The notes: generated by a model from the sequence alone, not told the origin. Numbered from the stretch's first letter, positions 7,665 to 16,857 are shown. The stretch is DNA of 64,000 nt from an uncultured Eggerthella sp. (GCA_900540345.1 UQFK01000001.1:124001-188000), one strand, 5' to 3'. A program made the numbers and translations.

Positions 7665-8603
7665 TTACGAGCCCACAACGCCCGTACCATCGAAAGTCGG
7701 AATGAAGCTTTCGCTCGCTGCACCGCCTTCTTGCCAGAAATAATCCTCGATTCCTAGGCTATCAGCGTAATCGAGCACGCGTTCGTAATCTGTATCCGAA
7801 ACCTCGCGCGCAAGTCCGAACACCTCATAGTCAAATGTATCGTCTACGATCGTGAATTGATTCATGATGCTCATGATCACCCGTGAACCGAAATGCTCAT
7901 ACAAGATCCGCAATGCAGCAAGAGAATCGTCCACATAGCCCGGAAGGACCAAATGGCGCACGATCACCCCTCGCTCAAGGTTGCCTGTCGCACCAAAACA
8001 AGGATCGCCCACTTGCTCGAGCATCTTCGCAATGGCCCGGAGTGCAACGTTTGGATAATCCTTTGCTCGCGAAAGCCGATTGGCAGTGTGGTGGTCTGCA
8101 TATTTGAAATCGACCAGATAGACATCCACGAGCCCGTTGAGCATATCGAGGGTCTCTATTCTCTCATAGCCTGACGTGTTCCAAACAAGAGGGATCTTCA
8201 ATTTAGCTGAGCTGCGCAAGGCACTAAGCACTACCGAAAGCGTAGGCGCATAGTGGCTCGCTGTCACAAGATTGATGTTGGCTGCATGATGATCGTTCTG
8301 CAACTCGAGTATGATCTCTGAAAGTCGCTCCAGACTAACTTCGATCCCTTCGCCTTCAGCAAGGCGCTTGTTCTGGCAATATACACAACCAAGCGCGCAA
8401 TGCGAAAAAAAGATCGCACCACTTCCTTGTGTGCCCACTAAACATGGCTCTTCCCACCAATGAAGCGCCGCGCGTCCGATCTTTACGGTGTCAGTCGCAC
8501 CACACGCACCCACGTGACGCGTGCGATCGACACCACACGCCCGCGGACAGAGCCGACACGCTTCGTATGCAGAGATTAATTCGTATGATTGAGAAAAAGA
8601 CAT
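7665..8603 (-). CDS. Radical SAM protein, PflX-like
   Basis: A 312-residue protein of the group related to pyruvate formate-lyase activating enzymes (PflX, COG1313). The radical SAM cluster motif is HCALGCVYCQN (CxxxCxxC, near residue 68). A preceding Cys group CRLCPRACG and GACGA in the first 35 residues could hold a second cluster, as is typical of this subgroup. Such enzymes usually install glycyl radicals or modify a partner, but the target here is unknown; no glycyl radical enzyme is adjacent. I see no ribosome site before ATG 8603, so the true start is uncertain. Confidence 0.75.
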   Translation of the reverse strand: MSFSQSYELISAYEACRLCPRACGVDRTRHVGACGATDTVKIGRAALHWWEEPCLVGTQGSGAIFFSHCALGCVYCQNKRLAEGEGIEVSLERLSEIILELQNDHHAANINLVTASHYAPTLSVVLSALRSSAKLKIPLVWNTSGYERIETLDMLNGLVDVYLVDFKYADHHTANRLSRAKDYPNVALRAIAKMLEQVGDPCFGATGNLERGVIVRHLVLPGYVDDSLAALRILYEHFGSRVIMSIMNQFTIVDDTFDYEVFGLAREVSDTDYERVLDYADSLGIEDYFWQEGGAASESFIPTFDGTGVVGS

Positions 8604-8686
8604 AGATTCGATCGTAGTGGATATACTTGCACCCTACCCTATACAGGCATGAGCACAAGACCGAAAGAAGGCACAAACAAGAAGAG

Positions 8687-9682
8687 CTAATTGGATGAGA
8701 GTCCCCCGAATGCTCCAGGGAAACCATCAGCGGCTTCGTAAAGATCGAACTCATCGTCGGATGCACCATGAGCATGATCATGGCCGCAAGCGCAATCATG
8801 ATCGTGATCGTCATATGCACCTGCAGCACGAGACCAATCGAGGCCAAACTTCCGAGCAGCATCTTCATCGTCAAAGATGAGCGCGAGCGCTGCTGGATTG
8901 TAAGATGCTCCACCCACCATAGCAAGGAGTTCCATGAGTCGAAAACCTGCTTCGGCCTGCGGAATGATATGATCCTTGTCATCTGCCATCGAAAGCGCAG
9001 CAACCAATTCTGCCATGAGGATCTCAACCGTATAGGTGCCTGTAAAATCCTTATTGCGAATCGCATCGATGTATGCAATATTCACAGGAGAGACACAGCC
9101 AGCGATACTGAGCGTATCGATGACCTCCTCCCAGTCAAATACAACATCTCCATTCACATAGGTCGCATACGATTCGATGACACCAATGAGCGCAGAAGCA
9201 CGTTGCAGTGTCGCCATGATCTTAGCGCTCTGCCCACAGCCCACCTCACCGAGATACAGTACATGACGAGCAATTGCATGTAACATAGCACGTACTTGAT
9301 CGAAGCTTTCCTCCTCACCGCCTACAAACATCAAGAGATTGTCCTTCTCAGCGAAGGCATCTTCCTCGACGATATTGCGCACCACAAGAGGAGCATCGAG
9401 TGTATAGCGATCATTCACCCGCGCGACCGCATAAAGCTCACGTGCAAACGCAGGCGTAGTCGGGCTCAGATCAACCAAGAGCGCATCCGCTCTTGTTTCC
9501 TGCAACAACCCTTGAGAGTCGAAATAAAGATCCTCGAGTCCTTGCTGTGTCTCGTAGTAAGTAAAGACCACATCAGCATCGCGAAGTCCAGGCGCGCTTG
9601 AAAAACCACCCTCGATCAATGACTGAGAGATGCGTGAACCAATCTCGGTATCCCCTACGAATACGAAGTTATTGCATGCCAT
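8687..9682 (-). CDS. Beta-hydroxyacid dehydrogenase-like NAD(P)-binding protein with His-rich tail
   Basis: A 331-residue protein with the layout of 3-hydroxyisobutyrate dehydrogenases: N-terminal Rossmann domain (about 1-160) and an all-helical C-terminal domain. The dinucleotide motif is weak (VGDTEIGSRIS), the conserved DLSPTTP segment is present, and the catalytic lysine is seen in GCGQSAKIMATLQ, where the usual Asn four residues on is Gln. Residues 291-306 form an added metal-binding tail DDHDHDCACGHDHAHG. It is the last gene of the long mdh-pncB-degV run, 18 bases after the second degV gene. The substrate is unknown and activity is uncertain given the weak motifs. Confidence 0.65.
   Translation of the reverse strand: MACNNFVFVGDTEIGSRISQSLIEGGFSSAPGLRDADVVFTYYETQQGLEDLYFDSQGLLQETRADALLVDLSPTTPAFARELYAVARVNDRYTLDAPLVVRNIVEEDAFAEKDNLLMFVGGEEESFDQVRAMLHAIARHVLYLGEVGCGQSAKIMATLQRASALIGVIESYATYVNGDVVFDWEEVIDTLSIAGCVSPVNIAYIDAIRNKDFTGTYTVEILMAELVAALSMADDKDHIIPQAEAGFRLMELLAMVGGASYNPAALALIFDDEDAARKFGLDWSRAAGAYDDHDHDCACGHDHAHGASDDEFDLYEAADGFPGAFGGLSSN
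8765..8812 (-). other. His/Asp/Cys-rich metal-binding segment in the dehydrogenase-like protein
   Basis: This encodes a run with six His, two Cys and five Asp within 16 residues, followed by an acidic tail of about 25 residues. Such segments bind Zn, Ni or Co in metallochaperones and are not part of the usual dehydrogenase fold. Confidence 0.6.
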
Positions 9683-9700
9683 GACCAGCCAACCTCTACT

Positions 9701-10633
9701 CTACTTGCGATTTCCCTTGACCTTGCTCGCGATACGATCAACCACAGAAACATTCTCGCGACGGTCCTTGCCCCAGAACACAAGCGCGATCATGTCAGGA
9801 CCAACATGACACCCGATGACCGGACCGATGCTGCATTCGATAACAGAGCCACCTTCGTTGACCTGCTCAAACAACTCGGATAAACGCGTCACGTCCTTCG
9901 GACAATCAGCATTGCCGATGAGCACCGTAGTATCGATGCGCTCTTCACCGCTATTGCGTTCGAAATAGTCGATAAGCGAACGCATGCCCTTCTTGCGTCC
10001 ACGAGCAACACCCACAAGCGCAAGCGATCCGTCCAATCCAAAACCGAGCAGAGGCTTCGCATCGAGCTTAGAACCCACAATTGCTACTGAAGCAGGGATA
10101 CGACCACCTCGATGAAGAGATTCAAGATCACTTACCATGAAGTAGCCATGAACGTGATAGAGCGCCTCTTGCGCCCACTGCGCCAACTCTTTTGCGCTCA
10201 TGCCGCTTTGCTGTTGTTTGATCGCTTCATAGACGAGCAAGCCTTCTGCAACCGAAGCAAGCTTCGTGTCAACCACATAGAGCTCAAAGTCGGGATGGCT
10301 CTCTTTCGCCTGTTCGGCTGCCATGCAAGCTGCCTGATACGAACCAGACAAGGCACTCGAAAATGACAGGAACACCGCAGGCTTTCCCTGTTCGTAGGCC
10401 CACTCGAAGGTCTCAAGGAATTCCCCCGGTGGCACCTGGGAGGTCGTAGGCTCATCCCCTTCGCGCATCGACTCATAGAAATCGTGAGCTGTGATGCTCT
10501 TGTACATATCGTCCTTGTGATTGCCTGAGTTGTTGCTGTATGAAAAATTGACAACACGAACATCATCAACATCAAGCGTTGCTTGTGGAAGATCACAGCA
10601 AGAGTCGATGATCAAAGTGCAATTTGCGGTCAT
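9701..10633 (-). CDS. DegV family fatty-acid-binding protein
   Basis: A 310-residue DegV (FakB-type) protein. DegV proteins hold a fatty acid while a kinase (FakA) phosphorylates it, feeding exogenous fatty acid into phospholipid synthesis. Visible marks are CTLIIDSCCDLP at the start, TTSQVPPGEF (Ser contacting the carboxylate), SGSYQAA, LHRGGRIP and the C-terminal PVIGCHVGP. The frame runs further upstream, but ATG 10633 is preferred with AGAAGGAAG about 10 bases before it. It is the second of two tandem degV genes, 25 bases after the first. No FakA gene lies in the window. Confidence 0.85.
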   Translation of the reverse strand: MTANCTLIIDSCCDLPQATLDVDDVRVVNFSYSNNSGNHKDDMYKSITAHDFYESMREGDEPTTSQVPPGEFLETFEWAYEQGKPAVFLSFSSALSGSYQAACMAAEQAKESHPDFELYVVDTKLASVAEGLLVYEAIKQQQSGMSAKELAQWAQEALYHVHGYFMVSDLESLHRGGRIPASVAIVGSKLDAKPLLGFGLDGSLALVGVARGRKKGMRSLIDYFERNSGEERIDTTVLIGNADCPKDVTRLSELFEQVNEGGSVIECSIGPVIGCHVGPDMIALVFWGKDRRENVSVVDRIASKVKGNRK

Positions 10634-10658
10634 GATGAAAACTTCCTTCTGATTCGTA

Positions 10659-11567
10659 CTAATTCGCACACATGAGTGACTGGGTATTACCACTGTACTT
10701 ATTCTCGAGCGGTTCATTGCATTCATATGCGATGCCGATAGCTGGACCAACATGGCAACCGATAACTGGGCTTACAGGCAAGACGCGAACAGAGCGCTCG
10801 ATAAGCGGCTCGATGACGTTCTTAGCCCACTCGAATGCAGGTGTCTTATCGCCGATATAGTGAACAACCAAGCGCTTCAGGCCACCGCACGATGAAATAT
10901 CAGCCTCAAGCATCTCAACGATGCGGCGAAGCGCCTTCTTATGTGAGCGAACCTTTGCGGCAACCTGCGCTGTGCCATCCTTCACGGTAAGGATCGGCGA
11001 GATACGCATAAGATTGCCCAGAAGAGCTGCAGCGCCTCCGATGCGTCCACCTTTCTGGAGGAAAGTGAGACTTTCAGGAGTGAAGAGAAAACGGGTCGAT
11101 GTAATACCTTTGAGCACCGCGTGCGCTGCCTCTTCCAGCGTAGAGCCAGCAGCTACCGCCTCTACCCCATCGAGCACAGCAAATGCCTCATCGCCGCCGC
11201 AGGTCGTAGAATCGATCATGATATAACGAAACTCGATATTGCGTGATTCGACCGCGCGCGCCGCACGCAGTGCACCATCATACGTCCCCGAAAGCTCGGT
11301 CGATATCCAAATGCCTAATACCTCATCACCCGCCTGGGCATACCCTTCAAACAGCTCTTCGAGAACCGCTTGAGACGGCTGGCTTGAGGTAGGGATATTA
11401 TCGATCATGCCATCGATGTCGCGATAGAACTTCTCAAGATCCATATCTGACTCAACATATTCGACACCATCACGATTGATGAATAAAGAAACGACCTCTA
11501 TATTCTTGTCGTCGACGATATCTTGCGGCAACGATGCAACAGAATCGGTAACAACTCTTATCATCAC
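10659..11567 (-). CDS. DegV family fatty-acid-binding protein
   Basis: A 302-residue DegV/FakB-type protein, paralogous to the next gene downstream. It shows RVVTDSVASLP at the start, TSSQPSQAVL for the ligand carboxylate, the SGTYDGAL loop, FLQKGGRIGGAAALLG and the C-terminal SPVIGCHVGPAIGI. Its ATG overlaps the stop of pncB as ATGA, so translation is probably coupled; an AGGA site also sits 8 bases before it. Two FakB-like proteins with different chain preferences are common in Gram-positive bacteria, which is the likely reason for the tandem pair. Confidence 0.87.
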   Translation of the reverse strand: MMIRVVTDSVASLPQDIVDDKNIEVVSLFINRDGVEYVESDMDLEKFYRDIDGMIDNIPTSSQPSQAVLEELFEGYAQAGDEVLGIWISTELSGTYDGALRAARAVESRNIEFRYIMIDSTTCGGDEAFAVLDGVEAVAAGSTLEEAAHAVLKGITSTRFLFTPESLTFLQKGGRIGGAAALLGNLMRISPILTVKDGTAQVAAKVRSHKKALRRIVEMLEADISSCGGLKRLVVHYIGDKTPAFEWAKNVIEPLIERSVRVLPVSPVIGCHVGPAIGIAYECNEPLENKYSGNTQSLMCAN

Positions 11568-13024
11568 GAAATTCCTAACATGCGTGCAACCAACTCGTGG
11601 CGGCGATGGAACAAGCTTTGCTCTAATCCTACAGGATATGAGTGCGGATTGAGCATGCGCTTCTGACTTTCATCTAAAAGATCAAGCTGCTGGATGCAAC
11701 GTGCGCGCGCCGTCATCGCACTCATCTTCGAGCGATCGATGACTGATCTGCCCTCGCACACGATCGGCTCAAGCAATGTGGTGTACTCAAGACCTGAAAG
11801 ATCCTTTTGGCGAATCTCATCTGCTGGATCAACGATACGCTCAGAGCTAACACCGTGATTGATGTCAAAGACCATATCTCCTGCCAGCATACCGCTCTCA
11901 TGGAAGTACCGACGCACGTCGAGCACGCCTGGAGTGGTAAGCTTGCTCGCTTGACCAGAGACCTTGATGCATTCTTGCCACGGCGCATCCTTACGCTCAC
12001 GTTTGGCTGCAAGCTTATAGACACCACCAAGCGCTGGTTGATCATAGGCAGTCGTGAGCTTGGTGCCCACACCCCAAGAAGTGACCTGCGCTCCCGAATC
12101 CTTGATGGACTTGATGGTGTATTCATCAAGATCATTGGAGAGCACGATGCCTGTGTCAGTAAGACCAGCCGCATCGAGCATCGCTCGTGCTTGCTTAGCG
12201 CGCCAAGAAAGATCACCCGAATCGATACGGATCGCTGCAAGATGTTCGCCGCGCTCCTTCATCTCGAGACCGACCGTGATAGCATTCTCGATACCTTGCG
12301 TAATGTCATAGGTATCGACCAAGAGCACACAGTTTTTGGGCATCGTAGCCGCATAGGCACGAAAGGCTTCGATCTCGGAATCGAAGGACATCACCCATGA
12401 GTGAGCATGGGTGCCCGATACAGGAATATCGAACAGCTTACCGGCAAGGACATTAGAGGTCGAAGCACAACCACCTACCACCGCTGCACGAGATGCTCGC
12501 AGGCCACCATCTTCACCTTGAGCTCGACGAAGGCCAAACTCAGCAACAGGTGCACCCGCTGAGAGACAAACGCGTGCAGCTTTGGTCGCAATGAGCGTTT
12601 CAAAATTCACGCAATTGAGCAGCGCAGTCTCAAGGAGCTGACATTGCAACACAGGACCTATGACACGCAACAAAGGGTCGTTAGGAAACACCACGGTTCC
12701 CTCTTCGACCGCATCGATATCGACCGCAAGCTCCATTGTGTGCAGGTACTCTAGAAATGCTGGTTTGAAAAGCTTACCGCCACCAGGCGCATCAAGCCCT
12801 CCAAGATAGTCAATATCCTCATCAGTGAAACGGTAGTTCTCGATTACATCGAGCACATGATCCATGCCGCATGCGATCGCAAAACCCCCTTCGAAGGGGT
12901 TGTTACGGAAAAAGGCGTGAAAACACGCCTCCTCTTCGAGCTTTCCGCATTCCCAGTACCCCTGAGCCATCGTAAGCTGATAAAGATCCGTTAAAAGAGA
13001 ATAGTTATGATTCTCCACCGTCAT
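11564..13024 (-). CDS. pncB: Nicotinate phosphoribosyltransferase
   Basis: A 486-residue enzyme of NAD salvage, joining nicotinate to PRPP to give nicotinate mononucleotide. Characteristic stretches are SLLTDLYQLTMAQGYW at the start, FGLRRAQGEDGGLRASRAA, the conserved SGTHAHSWVMSF with the phosphorylatable histidine, and IRIDSGDL. Full length for the Gram-positive type. GGGGAGATAATC precedes ATG 13024, and the gene overlaps the end of ricT by 20 bases and the start of the next degV by 4. It supplies NAD precursor for the malate dehydrogenase encoded in the same run. Confidence 0.93.
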   Translation of the reverse strand: MTVENHNYSLLTDLYQLTMAQGYWECGKLEEEACFHAFFRNNPFEGGFAIACGMDHVLDVIENYRFTDEDIDYLGGLDAPGGGKLFKPAFLEYLHTMELAVDIDAVEEGTVVFPNDPLLRVIGPVLQCQLLETALLNCVNFETLIATKAARVCLSAGAPVAEFGLRRAQGEDGGLRASRAAVVGGCASTSNVLAGKLFDIPVSGTHAHSWVMSFDSEIEAFRAYAATMPKNCVLLVDTYDITQGIENAITVGLEMKERGEHLAAIRIDSGDLSWRAKQARAMLDAAGLTDTGIVLSNDLDEYTIKSIKDSGAQVTSWGVGTKLTTAYDQPALGGVYKLAAKRERKDAPWQECIKVSGQASKLTTPGVLDVRRYFHESGMLAGDMVFDINHGVSSERIVDPADEIRQKDLSGLEYTTLLEPIVCEGRSVIDRSKMSAMTARARCIQQLDLLDESQKRMLNPHSYPVGLEQSLFHRRHELVARMLGIS

Positions 13025-14444
13025 GATTATCTCCCCCTGCGGTATGACGACGGCGACGCGATCTGCGATGCGTCAATGACGATGCCGTTTGACCTTGTGA
13101 ACTCTGCCCAGAGCGAGCTTTGGAATTTTGATCCTGGTCACGCAAAGAACTGAGACCCGAGGATTTTTGGCCAGGTCGCACCTGACGCTGTGCTCGATTT
13201 GTGCGATCGTTTCGCTTGGTATTATTCTTGTTCTGGCCAGACCCCGAAGCGCTGCGCTTGTTTTGGCTAGATTGCTTATTCGAACCTGCAGCATCAGATG
13301 AGCCCGATCGACGAGAACGACGTGAACGCTGCGATGAGTCCTTTCCTCCAGATTTCGAGTCGCTCCGAGGAGAGCTTGTCTTATCTGCTTGTCCGCTCTT
13401 TTTACCCGATGCAGCCTCTTTGCCTGAACGATTGCGACGGCGACGTTTCTTACCGTCTTTTTCAGATGCAGGCTCTTCACCGTTCAGTAAGCTCGCAGGG
13501 CGGCGTTGGGCCACGATATCTTCGCCGCTGAAGTTAACAATATCAACCAAACCTGCGCCACCCATCGCATCGAGATGACTCTTCTGCATATACTGCTCGA
13601 AAACCTCTGCGCTGATTCGATGCGGACGACGACCTTGTTCAGGAGATTCGAATTCTTGCAACGGAATCTTTAAGACCGTGCCGTCTTCGAGCCTGATCGA
13701 AATCTGTTCGGAAGGGACATTTATGTCCGTGACCTTTGCGATACCTTCAGGTGTTTCGATCTTCGCGCCCATCTTCGGTGCACGTGAATTGAATTCCTTA
13801 TACGTTTCGTATTCATAGCGCAAACAGCACATGAGCCTACCGCACACGCCCGATATCTTTTGGGGGTTGAGCGAGAGATTCTGCTCTTTTGCCATACGAA
13901 TCGATACGGGCGAGAACTCGCCTCCAAATCGCTTACAGCAAAGCTCCTGTCCGCAATGACCTAGACCTCCGATGATGCGCGCACCATCACGTACGCCGAT
14001 CTGACGCATGTCGACACGGACATGAAAATAGGATGCAAGCTTTCTAACCAGCTCGCGAAAATCAATGCGCTCTTCAGCCTCGAAATAGAATACGGCCTTA
14101 TCGCCTTCGAACAGGTACTCGACCAGAACAGGATGCATCTCCTTATTCGACTCGAGTGCAATCTCTTTGAAGGCACTGAGTGCCTCATCACTCTTACGTT
14201 CGAGCTCTCGTACCTTTTCCATATCTTCTGGCGTCGCAAGACGCTCCACTGTTTTGAGTGGAGATTTCAAATTCTCGACCAGCTCATCGCTTACTTCGAG
14301 AATGTCTGATGTGGCAATACCGTATTCGAGTCCACGACTCGTGTTCACGATACAATCGTCACCTGCATGAATATCCAAATCGGTTGGATCGAACCATAAC
14401 ACCTTCGGCCCGACCTGTAGCTTAATGGGAGCCACCCGAATCAT
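13005..14444 (-). CDS. ricT: PSP1-domain protein RicT (YaaT) with long basic C-terminal tail
   Basis: Residues 1-290 match RicT, a member of the Ric complex that in Bacillus carries Fe-S clusters and supports RNase Y-dependent mRNA processing. Two Cys groups are clear: CGQELCC (164-170) and CGRLMCCLRYEYETY (201-215). Residues 322-479 are a low-complexity tail rich in Arg, Ser, Lys, Gln and Asn, absent from Bacillus RicT. The gene sits directly after holB, the same tmk-holB-ricT order found in Firmicutes. The ribosome site GAGAGG lies 6 bases before ATG. Function of the tail is unknown; RNA binding is a guess. Confidence 0.85.
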   Translation of the reverse strand: MIRVAPIKLQVGPKVLWFDPTDLDIHAGDDCIVNTSRGLEYGIATSDILEVSDELVENLKSPLKTVERLATPEDMEKVRELERKSDEALSAFKEIALESNKEMHPVLVEYLFEGDKAVFYFEAEERIDFRELVRKLASYFHVRVDMRQIGVRDGARIIGGLGHCGQELCCKRFGGEFSPVSIRMAKEQNLSLNPQKISGVCGRLMCCLRYEYETYKEFNSRAPKMGAKIETPEGIAKVTDINVPSEQISIRLEDGTVLKIPLQEFESPEQGRRPHRISAEVFEQYMQKSHLDAMGGAGLVDIVNFSGEDIVAQRRPASLLNGEEPASEKDGKKRRRRNRSGKEAASGKKSGQADKTSSPRSDSKSGGKDSSQRSRRSRRSGSSDAAGSNKQSSQNKRSASGSGQNKNNTKRNDRTNRAQRQVRPGQKSSGLSSLRDQDQNSKARSGQSSQGQTASSLTHRRSRRRRHTAGGDNHDGGES

Positions 14445-15552
14445 AGAAAACCTCTCTTATCGTAAAAAGAAGCGTGTCAAGACACGTTTCTGTAGAAACA
14501 TTATAGGCGATAGCCTTATCACAACGATATGTCTCGTTGATCGCGTGTACCAGACCTGCTTCGCTCACTCGCTGAGCAGCAAGCTCAAGATCACCCAACA
14601 CATCAATATTAACAACCTGCTCGGGTGCCTGGGATTTAATCATCAAAACGTCACGCAACCACGAACGAATAATCGAATCCACCTGCGCAAGCGATTCCAA
14701 GCTCGTCTTTGTCAGTGCACGCTTGTTGCGTGCCTCGATCTGCTTGAGCGCCGCTTTGGATAGGAAGTCTTCAGACTCATTGAGCTCTTCTGCCTGCTGG
14801 CTTTGCACGATATCTACCCATGCTTTAGCGCTCTGCACGAGCTCTGCTGCATACTCAAGCACATCACGCTCATCCGAGAGCGGTAAAAGCGCCAGAATCT
14901 CCAAGATACGCTTACGAAACTCGATCTTATCGGGGCTCTTACAAAAACCCATGGCTTTGGTGACCGATCCGTTGCATGCCTCAATAGCAATACGCGCCTG
15001 CTCGGCAGAAACGCCCGTATGTTGTGAGATGATGCCAGCTGCCTCACTCGTGGGAATATGACGAAAAGGAACGACCTGACAACGCGAAACGATAGTAGGC
15101 AATACTGCATCCTTCGTCCGACCGAGCAAGATAAAGACCACATTCTCAGGCGGTTCTTCGAGCGTCTTCAAGAATGCATTAGCTGGTTGAATACCCAGAA
15201 GATCAGCGCGATCTATGATATAGATCTTGCGCGAAGCTTGAATAGGTGCCAGATTCGCATCAGAAACCACGTCACGAATCTGATCAACGAGGTATCCATG
15301 CGCACCTTCTGGCTCGATGAAGTGAATATCGGGATGATTACGACGAGCGGTTCGTTTGCATTGATCACAATTCATGCAACCACGATCAGGACAGACGAGC
15401 GCTTGAGCAAAAGCATAAGCCGCAGAAGTCTTATTGGATCCTGGAGGTCCTGTGAAAAGATACGCATGGCTCGAACGACCTGTACGCACCGTCGCACGTA
15501 AGTAATCTCGCACCTGAGGTTGACCGAAGATGCTTTCGAAGACATCGGCCAC
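14422..15552 (-). CDS. holB: DNA polymerase III subunit delta prime
   Basis: About 376 residues, a clamp-loader AAA+ protein. It begins DVFESIFGQPQVRDYL, has a Walker A GPPGSNKTSAAY, a four-Cys zinc module (CPDRGCMNCDQC, near residue 60-70), Walker B region YIIDRAD and a sensor 1-like VFILLGRTKDAVLPTIVSRCQ, so it is complete. The frame allows TTG 15561, but AAGAGG fits GTG 15552 better (9-base spacing). It follows tmk within a few bases and overlaps ricT by 23, the classical replication-linked trio. Confidence 0.92.
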   Translation of the reverse strand: MADVFESIFGQPQVRDYLRATVRTGRSSHAYLFTGPPGSNKTSAAYAFAQALVCPDRGCMNCDQCKRTARRNHPDIHFIEPEGAHGYLVDQIRDVVSDANLAPIQASRKIYIIDRADLLGIQPANAFLKTLEEPPENVVFILLGRTKDAVLPTIVSRCQVVPFRHIPTSEAAGIISQHTGVSAEQARIAIEACNGSVTKAMGFCKSPDKIEFRKRILEILALLPLSDERDVLEYAAELVQSAKAWVDIVQSQQAEELNESEDFLSKAALKQIEARNKRALTKTSLESLAQVDSIIRSWLRDVLMIKSQAPEQVVNIDVLGDLELAAQRVSEAGLVHAINETYRCDKAIAYNVSTETCLDTLLFTIREVFYDSGGSH

Positions 15553-15557
15553 GCGTA

Positions 15558-16322
15558 TCAACCTCTTGCAAGATCGATATGGGCTTTTGTGCTGGTATCG
15601 CGCTGCAGGATCGGATCGAAGAATCCTTCATCCCACACAAAGGAATGCTCATCCCATCCAAAGATATCAGAAAGCTCAGTAAATATCGCACGAGCGGTAG
15701 CATCCTTGGCACCTGAAGAATTGATCACACGAATGCGCTCGGGATTCTCTGCTGCGATAGCAAGAAAGCCGTTGTTCACACGCGCATGAAAGCTGCTTCC
15801 TGCCTGTTCAAGACGATCAGCCTCGCCATGATGAGTAGCGCGCTCAAGCCCTTCTTCTGCTGAAGAGCCCGTGGTTAGCAAGATGGTGCGACAAGGATGA
15901 ACACCTTGACAAGCAAAGCTATTCGCCTGACGTACGAACGCCATTGGCAACCCACGACCGAACACCTGATAGGCAATAGTGGAATCATAAAAACGATCGA
16001 GCAAGACTACAGCCCCACGTGCAAGCGCTGGGATGATGATCTCACGGATGATCTGAGCGCGTGCTGCTTCATAGATGAGCAGTTCTGTCTCATCACACAT
16101 GCCCGCGTTTTGCGGATCGAGCACGATATTGCGCAATTCCTCTCCGATATTTGTTCCGCCAGGCTCGCGCAGGCAAACGACCTCATAGCCCATTGCGCGC
16201 AAACAATTCGCGAGAAAAGTGATGTGCGTAGTCTTGCCAGCCCCTTCTCCACCCTCGAAGGTGATGAAGATGCCTGCGCCACATTTCTGTTGTTCTTGCT
16301 GCCCCACATCAACCTCATTCAT
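15558..16322 (-). CDS. tmk: Thymidylate kinase
   Basis: A 254-residue dTMP kinase making dTDP. The P-loop is FEGGEGAGKTTHI (near 24-35), the DR motif is LLDRFYDSTIAYQ, and a LID-like region follows. A C-terminal extension of about 40 residues (FGWDEHSFVWDEGFF and onward) is longer than usual. ATG 16322 overlaps the fumarase subunit stop by 8 bases; GTG 16307 with GAGG 5 bases before it is an equally good start. It lies upstream of holB and is the partner of ThyX, encoded 5 kb away, in making dTTP. Confidence 0.92.
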   Translation of the reverse strand: MNEVDVGQQEQQKCGAGIFITFEGGEGAGKTTHITFLANCLRAMGYEVVCLREPGGTNIGEELRNIVLDPQNAGMCDETELLIYEAARAQIIREIIIPALARGAVVLLDRFYDSTIAYQVFGRGLPMAFVRQANSFACQGVHPCRTILLTTGSSAEEGLERATHHGEADRLEQAGSSFHARVNNGFLAIAAENPERIRVINSSGAKDATARAIFTELSDIFGWDEHSFVWDEGFFDPILQRDTSTKAHIDLARG

Positions 16323-16857
16323 TCAATGAATAGATGTCTTGGCCAAGCGTATCGATGCCAACGAAAACCGGCAGATCGACTACTTCAATGCGCCGAAGTG
16401 CCTCTGTACCGAGATCGTCATAGGCAAGCGTTTCGTCAGCAACCACGCATTTCGCTAAAAATGCAGCTGCTCCACCAGTCGCGATGAAATAGACCGAGGA
16501 ATAGTCGACGCACGCTTTCTTCACCTCATCCGAACGATCACCCTTGCCGATGGTGCCAGTGAGCCCCATAGACATGAGCAGCGGTGCTGCAAAGTCCATA
16601 CGCGAAGACGTGGTAGGTCCGATCGCGCCGAACGGACGACCAGCCTTAGGAGGCGTGGGCCCTGCATAGAATATGACCTGACCAGCAAGACCGTAAGGCA
16701 AAGTCTTGAGTCTTCCTTCTCTGATCTCGTCGAGCAAACGAATGTGCCCCGCATCCCGCAGCGTGTAGACTGGTCCACTTAAAAGACAAGCATCACCTGC
16801 GCGCAAGGAACGTGCATCCGCTTTGCTCAAAGGAAGTTGAATGTGCTTATAGTTCAA
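16315..16857 (-). CDS. Fumarate hydratase class I, beta subunit
   Basis: A 180-residue protein equal to the C-terminal part of FumA-type fumarases. Clear marks are LSGPVYTLRDAGHIRL, YAGPTPPKAGRPFGAIGPTTSSRMD and TGTIGKGDRS. It works with the alpha subunit, which holds the [4Fe-4S] cluster, to interconvert malate and fumarate. The start is TTG 16857 inside the end of the alpha gene (11-base overlap), with GAGGAGG 7-8 bases before it. L-tartrate dehydratase is the alternative activity, but the adjacent malate dehydrogenase gene argues for fumarase. Confidence 0.9.
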   Translation of the reverse strand: MNYKHIQLPLSKADARSLRAGDACLLSGPVYTLRDAGHIRLLDEIREGRLKTLPYGLAGQVIFYAGPTPPKAGRPFGAIGPTTSSRMDFAAPLLMSMGLTGTIGKGDRSDEVKKACVDYSSVYFIATGGAAAFLAKCVVADETLAYDDLGTEALRRIEVVDLPVFVGIDTLGQDIYSLNE

